Below are positions 12,801 through 24,689 of a stretch of DNA of 64,000 bases, one piece after another. The notes beneath the pieces are model-generated. The model searched no databases. It was not told the origin of the DNA and saw nothing but the letters and a program-made list of their open reading frames with translations. The position numbers and the translations under genes were made by a program. Source of the stretch: Thereva unica. Lineage: Eukaryota > Arthropoda > Insecta > Diptera > Therevidae. Within the stretch, counting starts at the first letter, position 1. Each line of letters opens with the position of its first letter. Where the stretch lies: contig OX465281.1 of assembly GCA_949987705.1 (NCBI GenBank), positions 4,814,001 to 4,878,000 of the forward strand, written 5' to 3'.

Positions 12801-12950
12801 GCTTATGAATTATTCGAGGAGAAAACGTGAGAAGTCATTTTTAAATTATTATCAGTCATACTTAACACATTCTTCTTATTGTTGGTCGATAAAATTTTGG
12901 TCACTCATCATTTCTACTTGCACTTCATTTTCCCTTCTTTTAAATTCTTC
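9900..12950. other. Mostly unique DNA, no gene recognised
   Basis: No coding motif found. Frames across 11.0-12.2 kb overlap on both strands and are compositional. One GTAGGTACTGGG copy lies at 10067-10100 (minus strand). GC-rich patches around 11.6-11.9 kb could be conserved non-coding DNA, but that needs a cross-species alignment. The 175-codon frame starting at 12622 runs into a minisatellite and is rejected as a gene. Confidence 0.45.
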
Positions 12951-12954
12951 TAAG

Positions 12955-13140
12955 TTTGAAAGCTTTTATTTTCTAAAAGCTTTGGAGAGCTTATATTTTC
13001 GAAAAAGCTCGAAAGCTTTTATTTTGGAAAAGGCGTCGAAAGCTTTTATTTTCGGAAAAGCTTCGAAAGCTTTTATTATCGAAAAAGCTTCAAAGCTTTA
13101 CTTTTCGAAAAGCGTCAAAGCTTTTATTTTCGAAAATGGA
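12955..13140. repeat. AAGCTT-rich minisatellite, left array
   Basis: About five or six imperfect copies of a roughly 33-bp unit, GAAAGCTTTTATTTT plus CGAAAAAGCTT variants, each centred on HindIII-type palindromes. It reads as SKAFIFEKA-type peptide repeats in one frame, an artefact of unit length. A related array lies at 15255-15495. Confidence 0.75.
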
Positions 13141-13739
13141 GCGTTTTAGTATAACTAAGCGGAATTTTGTTGACTTTACATCGCAAAGTACGCAGCAACG
13201 TTGAAGAGGACGACTGACAACACAAAATGGTGGACCGCATACAGACTTAGCGCTCCCCGTGCGTGCTGTGCGTACAGGACAACAATCAATAGCTTACGAA
13301 TGCAATTCAAGAAACCGCCTATAGAGAGTGCAGGAATTCCCTCAGTTAATCAAATCGACGCGAGTAAATCAGGTTCAGAAAAACCTGAAAATCTACTACT
13401 AGCAAATCAAAGCATCTTATGATTACAGACTGAATGGTATACTCATTACCATAACTGCTGGCATTAAAAAACAAACTTTTGCTCCTTGGTATCTTCCATC
13501 AAGAAAAATATCATTAAATCCACGATGGGAAGGTGCCAACAGAAAGCAAATTTAAAGTCAACCTACTTGCATCTTTGCTTGTCTCAAATTTTTTTTTGCC
13601 CGATATTGCTATACAATCCCCACTGTTGACTGCTCCTCTCACTCAATGGACAGATTTTTCTTCCGGACTCCTGAAGTGTACAAGTGCCCAAGAGCTTGAC
13701 TCTAAGAAATCCTCTGACGCCACAATATTCCTCCTATGG
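13141..13739. other. Unassigned DNA between minisatellite and LINE
   Basis: Short plus-strand frames precede the reverse transcriptase motifs and may be decayed upstream LINE sequence. No motif is firm enough to assign. Confidence 0.35.
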
Positions 13740-15110
13740 TTGTGAAAAAATGTGCCTAACCTTTGGCTAAACCTCTGCGCAAAAATTCCCCATTTCATAC
13801 TGACCCATGTTCAGCCTATACCCAAAAAAAAGATAATTCTAGCGATCTTTCTAGCCACCGACCAATAGCAATCACTTCTATTCTGGCCAAAATTAAGGAG
13901 ACAACAATAAACAGAAAGTTTATGGAATATATTGAATACAACAAAATAATAAACGACACGCAGTACGGCTTGAGATCGAAAAGATCTAGTGGCGAACTCC
14001 TTGTATGCCTCACTGAGAACCTCTACCAAAGCATTGTTTTGTGAATCCGGCTTGGTTGCTCTCGATATCTCAAAGCCTTTGATAGAGTATGGTTATACTC
14101 CAAGCTATTGGTATTGACTTTTTTTTATAAGAACTGCCCATTGAATCATGGATAGCATAGAATCTTACCCCCACACCACCACTGTAGGTGTTCCCCATGG
14201 CTCAATTCTATTACCAGCTCTCTTCCTAAAATGACCTGCTCTCAATCCTGTCCAACTCACTTCATAGCTTGGTTGACAACAGAACTCTGCGTTACCCGTA
14301 TAACTTCGATAACGTAAGACAGTCACCTGCTAGACCTTGACCGTGAAGAGCTGTCCATTTCAATGAACAGGGATATAAAGATTCTAGATTGGGGCCTAAT
14401 GAAACGTAAAGTACTACCTCTTTTCTAACAAAATGTGCTCCACAATTCTTCCCGTTTGAGTGGACTATCTAGAACTGACAGCAGAACCATCTTTCGATGT
14501 CTTAGGCATAACATTAACCAAAGATCTGCGTTGGAATAATCATATATTCCAAATTGCTAAAAAAGCATCACAGCATCATGCTCCTTCTGCCGTCGGTCAG
14601 AGCTATAATTTATAAACCTTATCTTCGTTCCACCCCGCTTTGAATTCAACTCGTACATATGAGCAGGGGCCCCGAGAACTGCTTTAGTGTGGCCGGACAT
14701 GGTGCAAAATCGCTCTTTTAAATTTATTGGGGCTGGTGCCATTTTATCCTCAACTGATTCATTAAGCCTGCGCCGTTATGTAGCGGCTACCACAATGACT
14801 GTTCCACCGAAATAACTGTGACTGACTGACTGTTCCACCTTTCCTCTCACCCTTACTGCCTACAGCCCTTGCTTTCACGCACAAACCAGTCTAAAAATTC
14901 GTTCTTTGCAGGAACAACTCAACTTTGGAACAAATTCCCACAATCCGTATTCCCGAACTCATACAACATCCAACAGTTCAAACGCAAGGCTCATTACCAT
15001 CACCTCATGGACCCTTCAGACTTCCCCTATAGCTGTCTTATTTCTTCCCTATCCTTCTAGCTTAACTTGCTACTATAGAACCAGACATTTGATCATGACG
15101 TAAACTGTAT
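13740..15110 (+). mobile_element. Decayed Jockey-type LINE, RT to C-terminus
   Basis: Ordered fragments of a non-LTR retrotransposon ORF2. HRPIAITSILAKI (~13855) and QYGLRSKRSSGELL (~13961) are the N-terminal RT blocks. A frameshifted ALDISKAF block, RT motif A, lies near 14065. VPHGS (~14190) is the GVPQGS block. FDVLGITLTKDLRWNNHI (~14490) and DMVQNRSFKFIG (~14700) come from the thumb and beyond. FFAGTTQLWNKFPQSVFPN (~14900) is the terminal RLWNxLP segment. The YADD box is altered, and frameshifts and stops break the frame. No poly-A tail or target duplication was found. Confidence 0.85.
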
Positions 15111-15254
15111 CACGGGCAGGTACAATGGATGACACCTGAGCTTAGACGTCCGCATAAAAAAAATTGACAATGGGTGAATGAAAGATTGCGAAAGCTTTGG
15201 AAAGTAGATCTTAAGTGTCGTATCTGCTTATTGTATGAAGAAAACATATTTATT

Positions 15255-15495
15255 ATTGGAAAGCTTTTATTTATAAAAAGCTTAAAAGCTTTCAGTTACG
15301 AAAAAGCTTAAAAGCTTTCATTTTGGAAAAGCTTTCATTTTGAAAAAGCTTGAAAGCTTTCATTTTGAGAAAGTTTGAAAGCTTTCATTTTGGAAAAGCT
15401 TAAAAGCTTTCACTTTGAAAAAGCTTAAAAGCTTTCATTTTGAAAAAACTTAAAAGCTTTTCTAAGAAAGCTTTTATTTTTGAAAAAGCTTTAAA
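15255..15495. repeat. AAGCTT-rich minisatellite, right array
   Basis: About seven units of AAAAGCTTAAAAGCTTTCA with TTTTGGAAAAGC, roughly 30-36 bp long, similar in motif to the array at 12955-13140 but not identical. The two arrays bracket the LINE relic. Confidence 0.75.
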
Positions 15496-15499
15496 ACTA

Positions 15500-18400
15500 G
15501 GGTTGCTTATTTGGGTTAAGCTCCACATTTTATGGAACTAGGTATTCAGCAATAAAGTATGGTTTTTAATGACTAATTTCGATTTTTCGTAACAGATGAT
15601 CTTCAAAGGCGTAAAGCTTATTTATTACAATAACCCTTTTAAAAAAAAGGTCTATATACTTGAAAGACAATGGAACCGATCTTTTTTAGATTCGGATTCT
15701 ATACATTTTATTTCGTGTATGATTGTTCCATAAACATCATCCTTTTTAAAATTTCACAAAAACTCTTCCAAATATTTCCCTTACACTCAAAATGTACCAA
15801 CTCTAAAAGTACATTCCCAAATGGTAAACATCATTATTCACAAACATTTGCTTAAATTAACAACAAATAAAAGGACAAACCACCCTTGATGGTTGGGGGG
15901 GTTGATTTGAAATATTGCTTCACCATTCTTGTTAAAATTCTCACTTTTATGCTGATGGGGAAGGGGGGGGTGTTATTTGCTCAGCTGCTGGTGTATGAAT
16001 TAAAATGTATTTCCTGAAATCAAAACCAGCCCCTTTCTAAACAATTCTTCTGGATAGTCAGGTCCAGTTCAAATGATTTGTTTGGCTAGTTAGTCCAAAA
16101 ACACACACAGTTTATATACACACGCACACATAGGGTATATATATTTTATATTCGCTTTTTGTTCTGTATGTTCAGGAAAAAAAAGGGAAACATAAATAAA
16201 AACAACTCTGTATGACAAAAACTTCATAATTCTCTCCCTTATTTTATTTTTTTTTTTTGGTTGAAAAATAAAAACATTACCGCACTCATACACAAAAGCA
16301 TAAATAACCCTCACCTTTTTTACAAAACACCCGTGTGTTGTCCCCACATTTTACTTCATTGAATTCAAAATCCTGGTCAAGTTGTTTCTCGCCCCCTTTT
16401 TTCGAGCTGTCGGTCAACCAGTAAAAGCCATCATTCAGGTCTGTTCATCCCCATCCAGAGAGGAACCTGAAACTCAGTTTAAGTAAAACCAGAGGAGAGG
16501 AGTGCAGGAGTGTCTGCTTACATGAATGTGAGGATGTGTGTGTGTGTGTACAATGGTAAGTTGGGGGTGGGTATAATATAAAAGAGGTGGACTTGGGATT
16601 GGGGGGCATACATCTAGGCGCTTCGTTAGTCGTTTAATGTAAATACACAGGTTTGTGGCAATTCTGTCCATTCAGTTTGCATTTTCGATTGTATCCTGGC
16701 ATCCTTTTTGTACCCTTGGTTTGTAATTTATTATGTTAGAAGCCTTAAAGGGTTTTAAATTAAGCCTTTACACGCTAGACGACATTACCAAACCCTAAAT
16801 GTGGGGTAAAATCTGGGCAAAATTCGTTTTACCTAATGGCACATACCCCCTCTAACCCCCCACCCTCGTTCCTGGAAATTTTGTTTTATTTTTGTCATGG
16901 AATTTAGTAAGGAAGGTTCAAATGGAGAAAAATAAATACTTTCGTCCCTTAATTCTCTGGGATATGACGACGATATATGAAGGTGGCGGAATGAATTACC
17001 GGGGGTGTGCTCCTGCAGATTTACGAATGGCCGAGCGGGTTTTGTTGAATGCCGGGGGGCCGGGGGCTGTTTTAATTTTGCTCATGTCCAGCTTTCAATT
17101 ATTGCCAAAAGCGGTGTTGGCCAAATTCATTACATCTGCTAATTGAAACTGATTCATTTCGCTAACAAAAGGCGAGACCCGTGGTGGCCAGGAGGACCAA
17201 CCATGGACCCAGGACAGGAAATTTTTACCAATTAATTCGTCAATGTTTTTGTAACGAATTATCACCAGACCAATTCGGAACAGACACCCCTTGCAATTAT
17301 CGCTTCTGTGGTATGGACCCAAGGGGTGGGGGTTCCAGCACGCGGCCAGCTCCAGTACAGACAACAAAACGGCGCTTTACCCTGTGCTGCTGTTCAGAAA
17401 ACCGCATTCATTCCGGTTGACACACAAAAACTTGGTTTAACTCAATAAGCCAACACTCAAATAAACTCGCCGCAAAGCCAATAAAACTGTCATCAACCCG
17501 GGCGGGTTTTAGAATGTCAACCGCATAAATTTTTACTGAAAACACACACCCCCGCACCGATTTGCACAGCTCCATCATCCCCCTACCACACAACACTTGG
17601 GTTTGGGGCCACGGACACAGCGACGGTGTCAAGGGTAATGTTGTAAGAGGGTTTCACTATGTTCTGGTTTTGGTATAGAGAGCACATTGAAACTATTACT
17701 CTGCTGCTCCTGCACACTCCTCGTCGTAAATATATGACATCGTTGACAGGACGAATGCACCCTTTTATGTCGAAAGCCGACGACGTATGCAAATTGTGTA
17801 CGGGGGACCGACCGTTCTCCCGGTGCTGGTGCAGCCCCGAGAGCGGAATTTCAGTTTTTAATATGACAGCCAGACCCGGGCTACCTTCGTTTATCTTCTT
17901 TCGCTTTCGAAATTTATCCGCAATTCTACCCTAACACCCCGGTGTGTGTGCTCTTTGTGCCATTCACTGTGGCGGATTTTAGTTTTTAGTAAACATTTGC
18001 TACATTTCCGGGCAACTATTTATTTGTCAGATGTTGTTGCTTTTTCAGGGGTTGAGCTTAGTCCCCCCCAACCCAACCCAGTCCAAAAAATGGAGAGGGA
18101 AATTTAACAATGTCACCTGCAGTTATTTTTGCAGTCGACTGGAAATTCTCATTTTATAAAACGATTCTGGTGCGGTACAACGATACATAAAAGACCGTGT
18201 GTGTTTGGTGGATTTTTTTGAAAGGACTCACCTCTATCGCTGTACTACAATATAGTGGTTTAAACTCTACAAATTGGTGATAAATCTATGCAGTAAATTG
18301 AAATACAAACTTGCCTCTCAGTAATTGCAGTTTTTGACAATATTATCTATAAAAGCCTGCATCGCTTCTACTTTGAACTTCATTCGCCCTTGGGCAGCTT

Positions 18401-19110
18401 GACTCATATACAGGCAAGATTGCATTTGTTTATTACCTCTTTTACCAACTATATAGAGCCTGGGACTAATGGAATATTTTTAATCAGCAATTCTCACAAA
18501 AGAAGCCCAAAATATAGCCTACAAACATTCACCATCGTGAATGATTTTATGATCGGCAAGCCACCCATAACCAATTCCATTCATCAAACGAAGGTAATCC
18601 TTCAACACAAGGCACATAAATGAGGGCACAGAAGCTCAACTTAACGTATCCTTATAATTTAGGTCTAGATAGTCTAGGAGCTAAGATTTTGTCCTACGAT
18701 CACCAGGGTCCTTGAATCGATTCCGCGCAATGCAGGGCAGTTACATCATCGCTTAATTATTTCACACCTCATTAAAACCTCACTAGCGAGGGGTCCGATG
18801 CCTGACGCCTAGTCGCTCCCAAAACACATCTTTGGTTATCTCCGTGTCACTTGTGGCACAATGTGAATTCACCAGCTACTACGTTCCGGCTTGTACCCTC
18901 CGATCCCAGCTTTTATAAAATCTCCAATGGAAAGTGGGCAACTTAAATTGTTCCCACGGCACACAAATGAGGCTGGCGGTAAACCACGCCACAAGGGAGT
19001 CCACTGCTAAGTCTAGTCGCTCCCAGCACTCCTGCAACCTCGGTCCAAGCCCGATCTTAATCAGTCGATAACTTTCGGCTGATCCTTTTCAAGTTCAGGA
19101 TAGAAACCTA
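15500..19110. other. Mostly unique DNA, no gene recognised
   Basis: Homopolymer-rich and TG-microsatellite patches (16535-16550) with GC-richer blocks at 17.0-17.9 kb. Frames of up to about 90 codons overlap on both strands and carry no motif. A box-B-like sequence at 18712-18725 may be another decayed tRNA-like repeat. Two TAGTCGCTCCCA copies (18808 and 19015) are unexplained. Confidence 0.4.
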
Positions 19111-19141
19111 GAAATCAGGGTCGTGGGTCGAGCCACACGTT
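19111..19141 (+). repeat. Partial tRNA-Lys-like 3' half
   Basis: AATCAGGGTCGTGGGTCGAG and the following CCACACGT correspond to the variable loop and T arm of tRNA-Lys. It shares a one-base T-loop deletion with the longer copy 118 bp downstream, so the two are related by duplication. Confidence 0.6.
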
Positions 19142-19184
19142 TTGTTGGTTTCTGAATCTCATCGTTACTTTCACCTTATTTTTT

Positions 19185-19259
19185 ATCCGACTAGCTCAGT
19201 CAGTAGAGCACGAAACTCTTTATCTCAGGGTTGTGGGTCGAGCCACACGTTGGGCGCCA
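19185..19259 (+). pseudogene. tRNA-Lys(CUU)-derived segment with 3' CCA
   Basis: This aligns with tRNA-Lys from end to end: CCGACTAGCTCAGTCAGTAG (D arm), ACTCTTTATCT (anticodon CUU), GTGGGTCGAGCCACAC (T arm) and GTTGGGCG. CCA follows directly at 19257-19259. The first acceptor base pairs are broken, the anticodon stem has mismatches and the T loop lacks one base, so it should not be a working tRNA. The CCA suggests a processed-tRNA origin or a retroelement primer-binding site on the opposite strand. Confidence 0.75.
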
Positions 19260-19262
19260 ATT

Positions 19263-19378
19263 TGTAACTGAATAAAAAAATATATAAATTCTGAGTTTCC
19301 TTTGTAACTACCTGACTTTTTTTTAATTCAGTCTTCTAGGGAGACAGTATTTTAAGACACGGCAGTTATGCAGTTACA
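19263..19378 (-). mobile_element. Possible short LTR beside the tRNA-Lys segment
   Basis: Read on the minus strand, the segment starts TGTAACTG and ends CAGTTACA, which are perfect 8-bp inverted ends of TG...CA type. Three bases later comes TGGCGCCCAACG, complementary to the 3' end of tRNA-Lys, where a primer-binding site would sit. At 116 bp it would be a very short LTR, as in TRIM-type elements. I found no second copy in the window, so it is tentative. Confidence 0.3.
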
Positions 19379-19541
19379 CAGTATATTACTAGGTTTTACT
19401 TTATCCATCTTAATCTTAGAGCAGTGTAGACTGTCATCTGCCTGATATATTTGACAGATCTCAGAAAATCTAGAAATATGGATCTAATCGCTGCTGCGAT
19501 CGAGCAAGAATCTAATTTTTAATCCCGAGAAGTCAATCGTG

Positions 19542-20445
19542 TAATTTTAAAAACAGTCACAAGTCACAACTTAATCACAAGTGTGTGGTGAGTCTCAATT
19601 TAAGACAATTGACTATGGCCCTCGCCATAAGGCAATGAGCATGCATGTGGAATTGAGTGGATTAAGAATATAAATGAGTCAGACATTTGCGTTTTGTCAC
19701 TTGTGTGAGTACCTGAGACTGTCACTGCGCATGGAAACAACTTTCAGATTTCCATTTTTCAATTCTGCTGTCACAATCCGACTATAAAAATTGTGAATAT
19801 ATAAATAACAGGTTACAAGAGTATAGAGACCAGATTTCTATCATACTTTTCATAATATCTCACAAAATCGTCACAAAACACAGCTAGCTTCTATGAGAGG
19901 TGCTCGGGAGATCACATTTACACTCTACCTTATTGCATCAATATTTTCTGTCGTTCTATGATAACTTTGTCATCCACACTTTATTTAAACTATTAATATA
20001 AATTCAAATTCAGCATAAGATGCGAATTGTATAAGATTTTCTCTGTGACTAGGTACTTAGAATACAACAACCTCTGATAGTCACAACAATAGTCACAAAT
20101 TCTCAATGACTGTACTTACAGTGGCATTACCTCAACTGGTACCAATCCTTTTTTTTAAGGAGAGAGGTGTATAAAGGACAAAAGGGAAGTGTATCAGAAC
20201 TAGAAAGTTTGGGCGTGAAAACTTAAGACATACACAATGTGCTTCTGTTTAATCTTCTTCCAAGTATATATGTATGTATAGGAGCACATACGTGTAAAAA
20301 CAATAAAGCTGTTCGTAATGAAGGAATATCCATCTAGACCTAAATTATGTTATAGCACTGGCTCGGTAACAGTTGAAGGAAGTAAACGGCCACAACTGCA
20401 ACTACGAGTCACAAAAGCTTGTGACTTGTGACTAGTCACAATTTA
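19542..20445. mobile_element. MITE with GTCACAA-rich ends, long copy
   Basis: The left end carries AAAAACAGTCACAAGTCACA; the right end reverse-complements to CTAGTCACAAGTCACAAGC. The interior shares ATGAGAGGTGCTCGG and neighbouring blocks with the shorter copy at 58017-58471. No coding sequence is visible. Target duplication is unclear. Confidence 0.65.
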
Positions 20446-21426
20446 GAATATGGGGAGTGGAGAGGGTAATTTTCTCTCTTAAGTTCAGTTCGCCATCGCT
20501 TCTCCCCTAATTCCGCACTTGCCTCCTGTTCGACTGTTGAAGTCAGCGTTCTGCAATGCGATGGAAGAAAACTACACCTTAGTATTGGTAGTTCTTTCGA
20601 TCTTCTGGCTACAATTTTTCCATGTTTTTCTGTATCAGAGCTTTCAGTATCTCTTCTCTACGTCTGATTCCCTTTGTCCTCAAATCATATGTATGCACCT
20701 TCCAAAAACACAATTATTTGCCTGATGGTCCCATTATTGCAACGATTGGTCCGGTCCAGTGATGAACAGCGAACAGATCGATTATGAAATGCTAATTGTG
20801 TTTACCCAGGCGCAGATCATTACCTGGGTACAATAGCATTGCAACACACAGAACTGCATTCATTGATTAAAGGAGCATTTCGGTGTATCCATGCATTCCT
20901 CTATTACCCCCAAAGGCTTCAATTTGAACTGCCGATGATGGACGTGATTGTACAGAGACATTTGTGTTCCACTGAAAGAATATAGCTAGGTGGAGTTTAG
21001 AATTTTCCAGGTAGATAGAGATTTTCGGTAGACAGGTTTGTTCGCAAAATTTAGATGCATATATTTTCCATGTAATTGCACAAAAGCAGTCATTTAGATT
21101 TGGCGGAAGTTGGTGCACCTTAAAAATATATAAAGGTCAGACTCTTTGAAGTCCTGCAATTCATGTTGATAAATTAAGGCTAAAAGAGTTGTCATAGGAG
21201 CACACAAATAAAAAAGGGTGCAGATTCCATAAAGACAGCAAAATTTTAGACTTTAGGCGGGTATAATATTAAAACCTGAAACTTCGGTGGATGGATCTAC
21301 CTAGAATAGAATTACATTGTTTTACAATTATTTTGGGTCCTATGTAGCTGAAACAACGGTTTTAAGAAATATACCAATCATCTTGTCTCAGGTCCTCCTA
21401 AAAATATCTAGGAATTTCGTCTAATG
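20446..21426. other. No gene recognised
   Basis: Short frames only. A small hairpin (TACCCAGG and CCTGGGTA) lies near 20803-20830. I see no transposon end. Confidence 0.4.
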
Positions 21427-21434
21427 CCCGCCTA

Positions 21435-22627
21435 CAGGGGCGGCGCCTTCATAGGTGCAAATGGTGCACTTGCACCGGGCGCAATTTGTCGGGGCGCAAT
21501 TTCTGTAATTAAAATTAAAAAAAAATTAAAACTTTTACAAGAAAAAAAAATTAAAACAATTCTCATGGGTTCAAGAAATTACATAAATTTACCCAACTTC
21601 TGCCCCTGTACTCTCTCATGCAAGATAAATTGGAGAAATTTCACTTCCCCTTGTACAGGAAGTTTCTAGAGACTTTAGCTTCGGGAAAAAATCTTCTAAG
21701 TGAGAGAAAAATCTCTCATTTATTTGTAGCACTTTTTGAAAATTCTGTAAAAAGCCACATATTCACTCACACAAAAGAAAAATTGTTCTGATGGTTCTGT
21801 ATTGTCTATTGCTGTTTACCATGATTGATATAATTTTTTACACTGGAATGATATTCCATTATTACAGTTGATTACTCTCTTTTCAGTGAGCTTTTACATT
21901 CAATCCCAATTTCATGTTCTGTTTGGCGAACTTAGGTTTTATTTTTCCTGGGTTCAATATGTGAAAATGTATGGGAACTCAGGGAAGATCAGTATACACC
22001 AATTTGCTTGAACTTGCGCAGTTTGACCAGTGAAAACGGCGTATTACTGTCTAACAAATTAATATGGCCAGTTTCATACGGGCCAACCAACAAAAATTGG
22101 CTGTGATTGTCTATTCTAGTTTAAAATTTGATGAAGAATCGCATGGGTTTTCACAAGAGCCAACTTTTCCAACAAACTATGCGTTAGAATGCTTTGGCTT
22201 GTTGTTGCATTTAAATATTAATTCTCCCTTCTGCCATCCCTTTTCTTTTTTTTTCTAGCAAAAGGGAGACAAAAAACAATAAAAACTACAAAAAGTGCTG
22301 TCAAAAAGTTGATTTAAAAATTCAGAGGTTCAAAAAATCGGCCGCCCGATTGTTCTCGTTTGCTGTCTTCTCCGCAAACGACGTTTTCAGCAGATTTTTG
22401 TTGGTTGGATGTTGAACCATGTGAAACTTCCTATCTATGTAATCTTTTTTTTATGTTATACGCATTATTGCAATCTTAAATTTTGCGCAAATTATGAAAA
22501 TTATTTCTCCTATTCTGCAAGTGTTTGTGTATTTTCCATTGTCCTTCACTGCGTTCAAAAATGAACAGCTTATGGGGCGCAATATGGCATAGTGCACCGG
22601 GCGCAAAATCTCTAAGCGCCGGCTTTG
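21435..22627. mobile_element. Non-autonomous hAT-type element, long copy
   Basis: The left end CAGGGGCGGCGCCTT and the right end (reverse complement CAAAGCCGGCGCTTA) are imperfect inverted repeats. Octamers CCCGCCTA (21427-21434) and CCCGCCTG (22628-22635) match at 7 of 8 positions, a good 8-bp target duplication. Shared interior blocks such as AACAAAAATTGGCTGT and GGGGCGCAATATGGCATAG tie it to 1770-2343. The extra ~590 bp (about 21505-22080) shows no transposase frame. Confidence 0.85.
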
Positions 22628-22639
22628 CCCGCCTGTACA

Positions 22640-24358
22640 CAAATGCAGTTCAAGCAAATCCTTTTAGGACCTTGAACCGAATCTTGAGAACATCCATATC
22701 TCGTCTCCAGAGTAACAGAAAGTCTTGAACTTGAGAACTGATTATCCGAAAACGCCTCGTCATAAGTTACATTTCTGCTTAACACGAAATATGGAATGTT
22801 TTGGATTTTTATGTTTTATTTTTGGGTGGTTCCCCAAAAACCCAAAAAAAAAAAAATGGAACAGAACCGAAAAACTGCCATAGAACAAAAGAGCCATTAT
22901 TAGACAATTTTGTTGTTTTATGTCCCACTTTAAGTTAAACGCCTACATTTCTGGTATAAGGGGATTTCTGTTTGGTCCAGAAACAAGTTTTTTTTTTGTT
23001 TTGAAGGACGAGGTAATTTTTTATTTGTGTCCCCAAATTCCCTTAAGGGTCACTCTTTTGTGTACGGAATTGCCCTAAAAATACTTCCGAAGGCTTTTAG
23101 TGTTGTTATCTCAAGCGTTTTTTCCCATTAGTCCTTGTTATTTTAACTGCCGACGACTGAAACTAAATGACAATAAAATATCAATCGATCCCTGTGAATC
23201 GTCATTCCCCGGCGTTGCCCCCCCCGCACCCACCCCCTCCAGCTACACCGAAAAAATAATGTTAGGCTCCTCCAGAGTGGACCCCTGTTTTTGATGACTG
23301 TTGATTTAGGCAAAGTGATGGCAAACCAATAACAGACCCCGTCTTGAATTCATCCCTCTTGAAAGCGCCATTTTCTCTGAATTTAGTACACACCGAAACG
23401 CATAACTCATCCTTAAATATCCTGTGTCCCCCCACCCCAAAAACGAATCACTACAACCTGACAAGAAGGGATGTGACTAATATTGGCCCAGAATGAGTTT
23501 CAAATCGATTCATATATACTCTTAACAAAGTGCCGCCGCCGCCCCCGCCCCAGCAGAAACCCCCCCGGACGCCCTGCCAAACCGAACCAGCATATTTCTA
23601 GCATCATCTGCAAAATGCTGGCTGCTGCTGGAACCGTAAAAACCAACCACCTATAGGCCACCATAGACAAGGAAATATGCAGCCCCATTTCCATAAATGT
23701 GTCGTCACCATATGCCGTCGCATTTCTTGGTCATGAAGTGGGGATATGCTGCTGCTGTTGGGCGAGCAGAACGCTAACCATCGACAGGGGTGGGGGTAAA
23801 GGACTTTTCGCAACATTCAAATTCAAATAGGGAAAATACTTGGCTGTGTTATGGAGGACTCTCCCGTGTGACACGTGTCTTTGATTAACATGACAATTCC
23901 TAGAGATTGTCCTGAGGGCTCCTTCGTAGCCCATTTACATTTCTGATTCTGCACACACGAAGATGGCGAAGCATTTGCAAATTTCCGTGTTTACTGGAGA
24001 AAGTAAAGGGAAAGGCTTTTTTTTTGCTTCGCTTCGCACTCGGCTGCGTGGAGACGTCCTGACAAGGTACCCCTTTTTCGGGGAGAAATCATTTCTCGTT
24101 TTTTTTTTCTGGGAGAAATGTTGCCGGGAGATTAATTGGGTGGAAAATTGGTAAAAGGGCAACTAAACATTTGTTAACTTCGCCAAGGAAGCTGGCATAT
24201 GTGGGAGCTAGATGTGGAACTGGAGCTTGGGGTACACAGAGCTCCTCCAGCTCCTATCGAGATGATGATGTATAGCTCAGAAAATAAAATTAAATGTGAA
24301 TCATGCAGAAGAGGATGGATTGCATGTGTTAGTGATTATGTTTTAATAATGTTAATAT
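22640..24358. other. Mostly unique DNA, no gene recognised
   Basis: C-rich patches at 23210-23280 and 23530-23570, GCTGCTG runs near 23620 and 23750, and T homopolymers. Frames on both strands at 23.5-24.2 kb are compositional. No motif found. Confidence 0.4.
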
Positions 24359-24367
24359 ATAGCTGCA

Positions 24368-24484
24368 CTGGGAGATCCTGGTCGGAGCTAAGAGCTGTCG
24401 CGCAAAACCGAGTCCGCTGGAGGGCAACTGTTTCCGCCCTATGTCCCATGAGGGATTAAAGGAGCTTAAAGAAGAAAGAAGAAG
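24368..24484 (+). mobile_element. 5'-truncated RTE-like LINE insertion
   Basis: Encodes the C-terminal residues SELRAVAQNRVRWRATVSAL and the stop, then a GAA-rich tail. It is flanked by a perfect 9-bp duplication, ATAGCTGCA (24359-24367 and 24485-24493). It matches the 3' end of the LINE at 36978-37420. This is a textbook target-primed insertion only 117 bp long. Confidence 0.9.
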
Positions 24485-24689
24485 ATAGCTGCATGTGGGT
24501 ACGAATATCATCACTTCAAGAAAACCGTTCTCTTCTGGACTATTTTATTTGAAAGTCCAAGCTTAGAAGTTACCCTTTGTGCTACGTCATTGCTTCACGC
24601 CATGCAGCAATTCGTAAGCTTAGATTGAAAGATACCCGAGAAAAATAATTTAGCTAGTTTTTTTATAAACCGCCCGCCAGAGGCATCTG

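Noticed and set aside
12622..13149. 175-codon open frame
   Set aside because: Its second half runs through the AAGCTT minisatellite, giving SKAFIFEKA-like repeats; the first half has no motif.
18630..18745. Second LTR to pair with 19263-19378
   Set aside because: It shares only GCAGTTACA at one end; the body is unrelated.
19185..19259. Functional tRNA-Lys gene
   Set aside because: Acceptor and anticodon stems are broken, a T-loop base is missing, and the CCA is present in the DNA.
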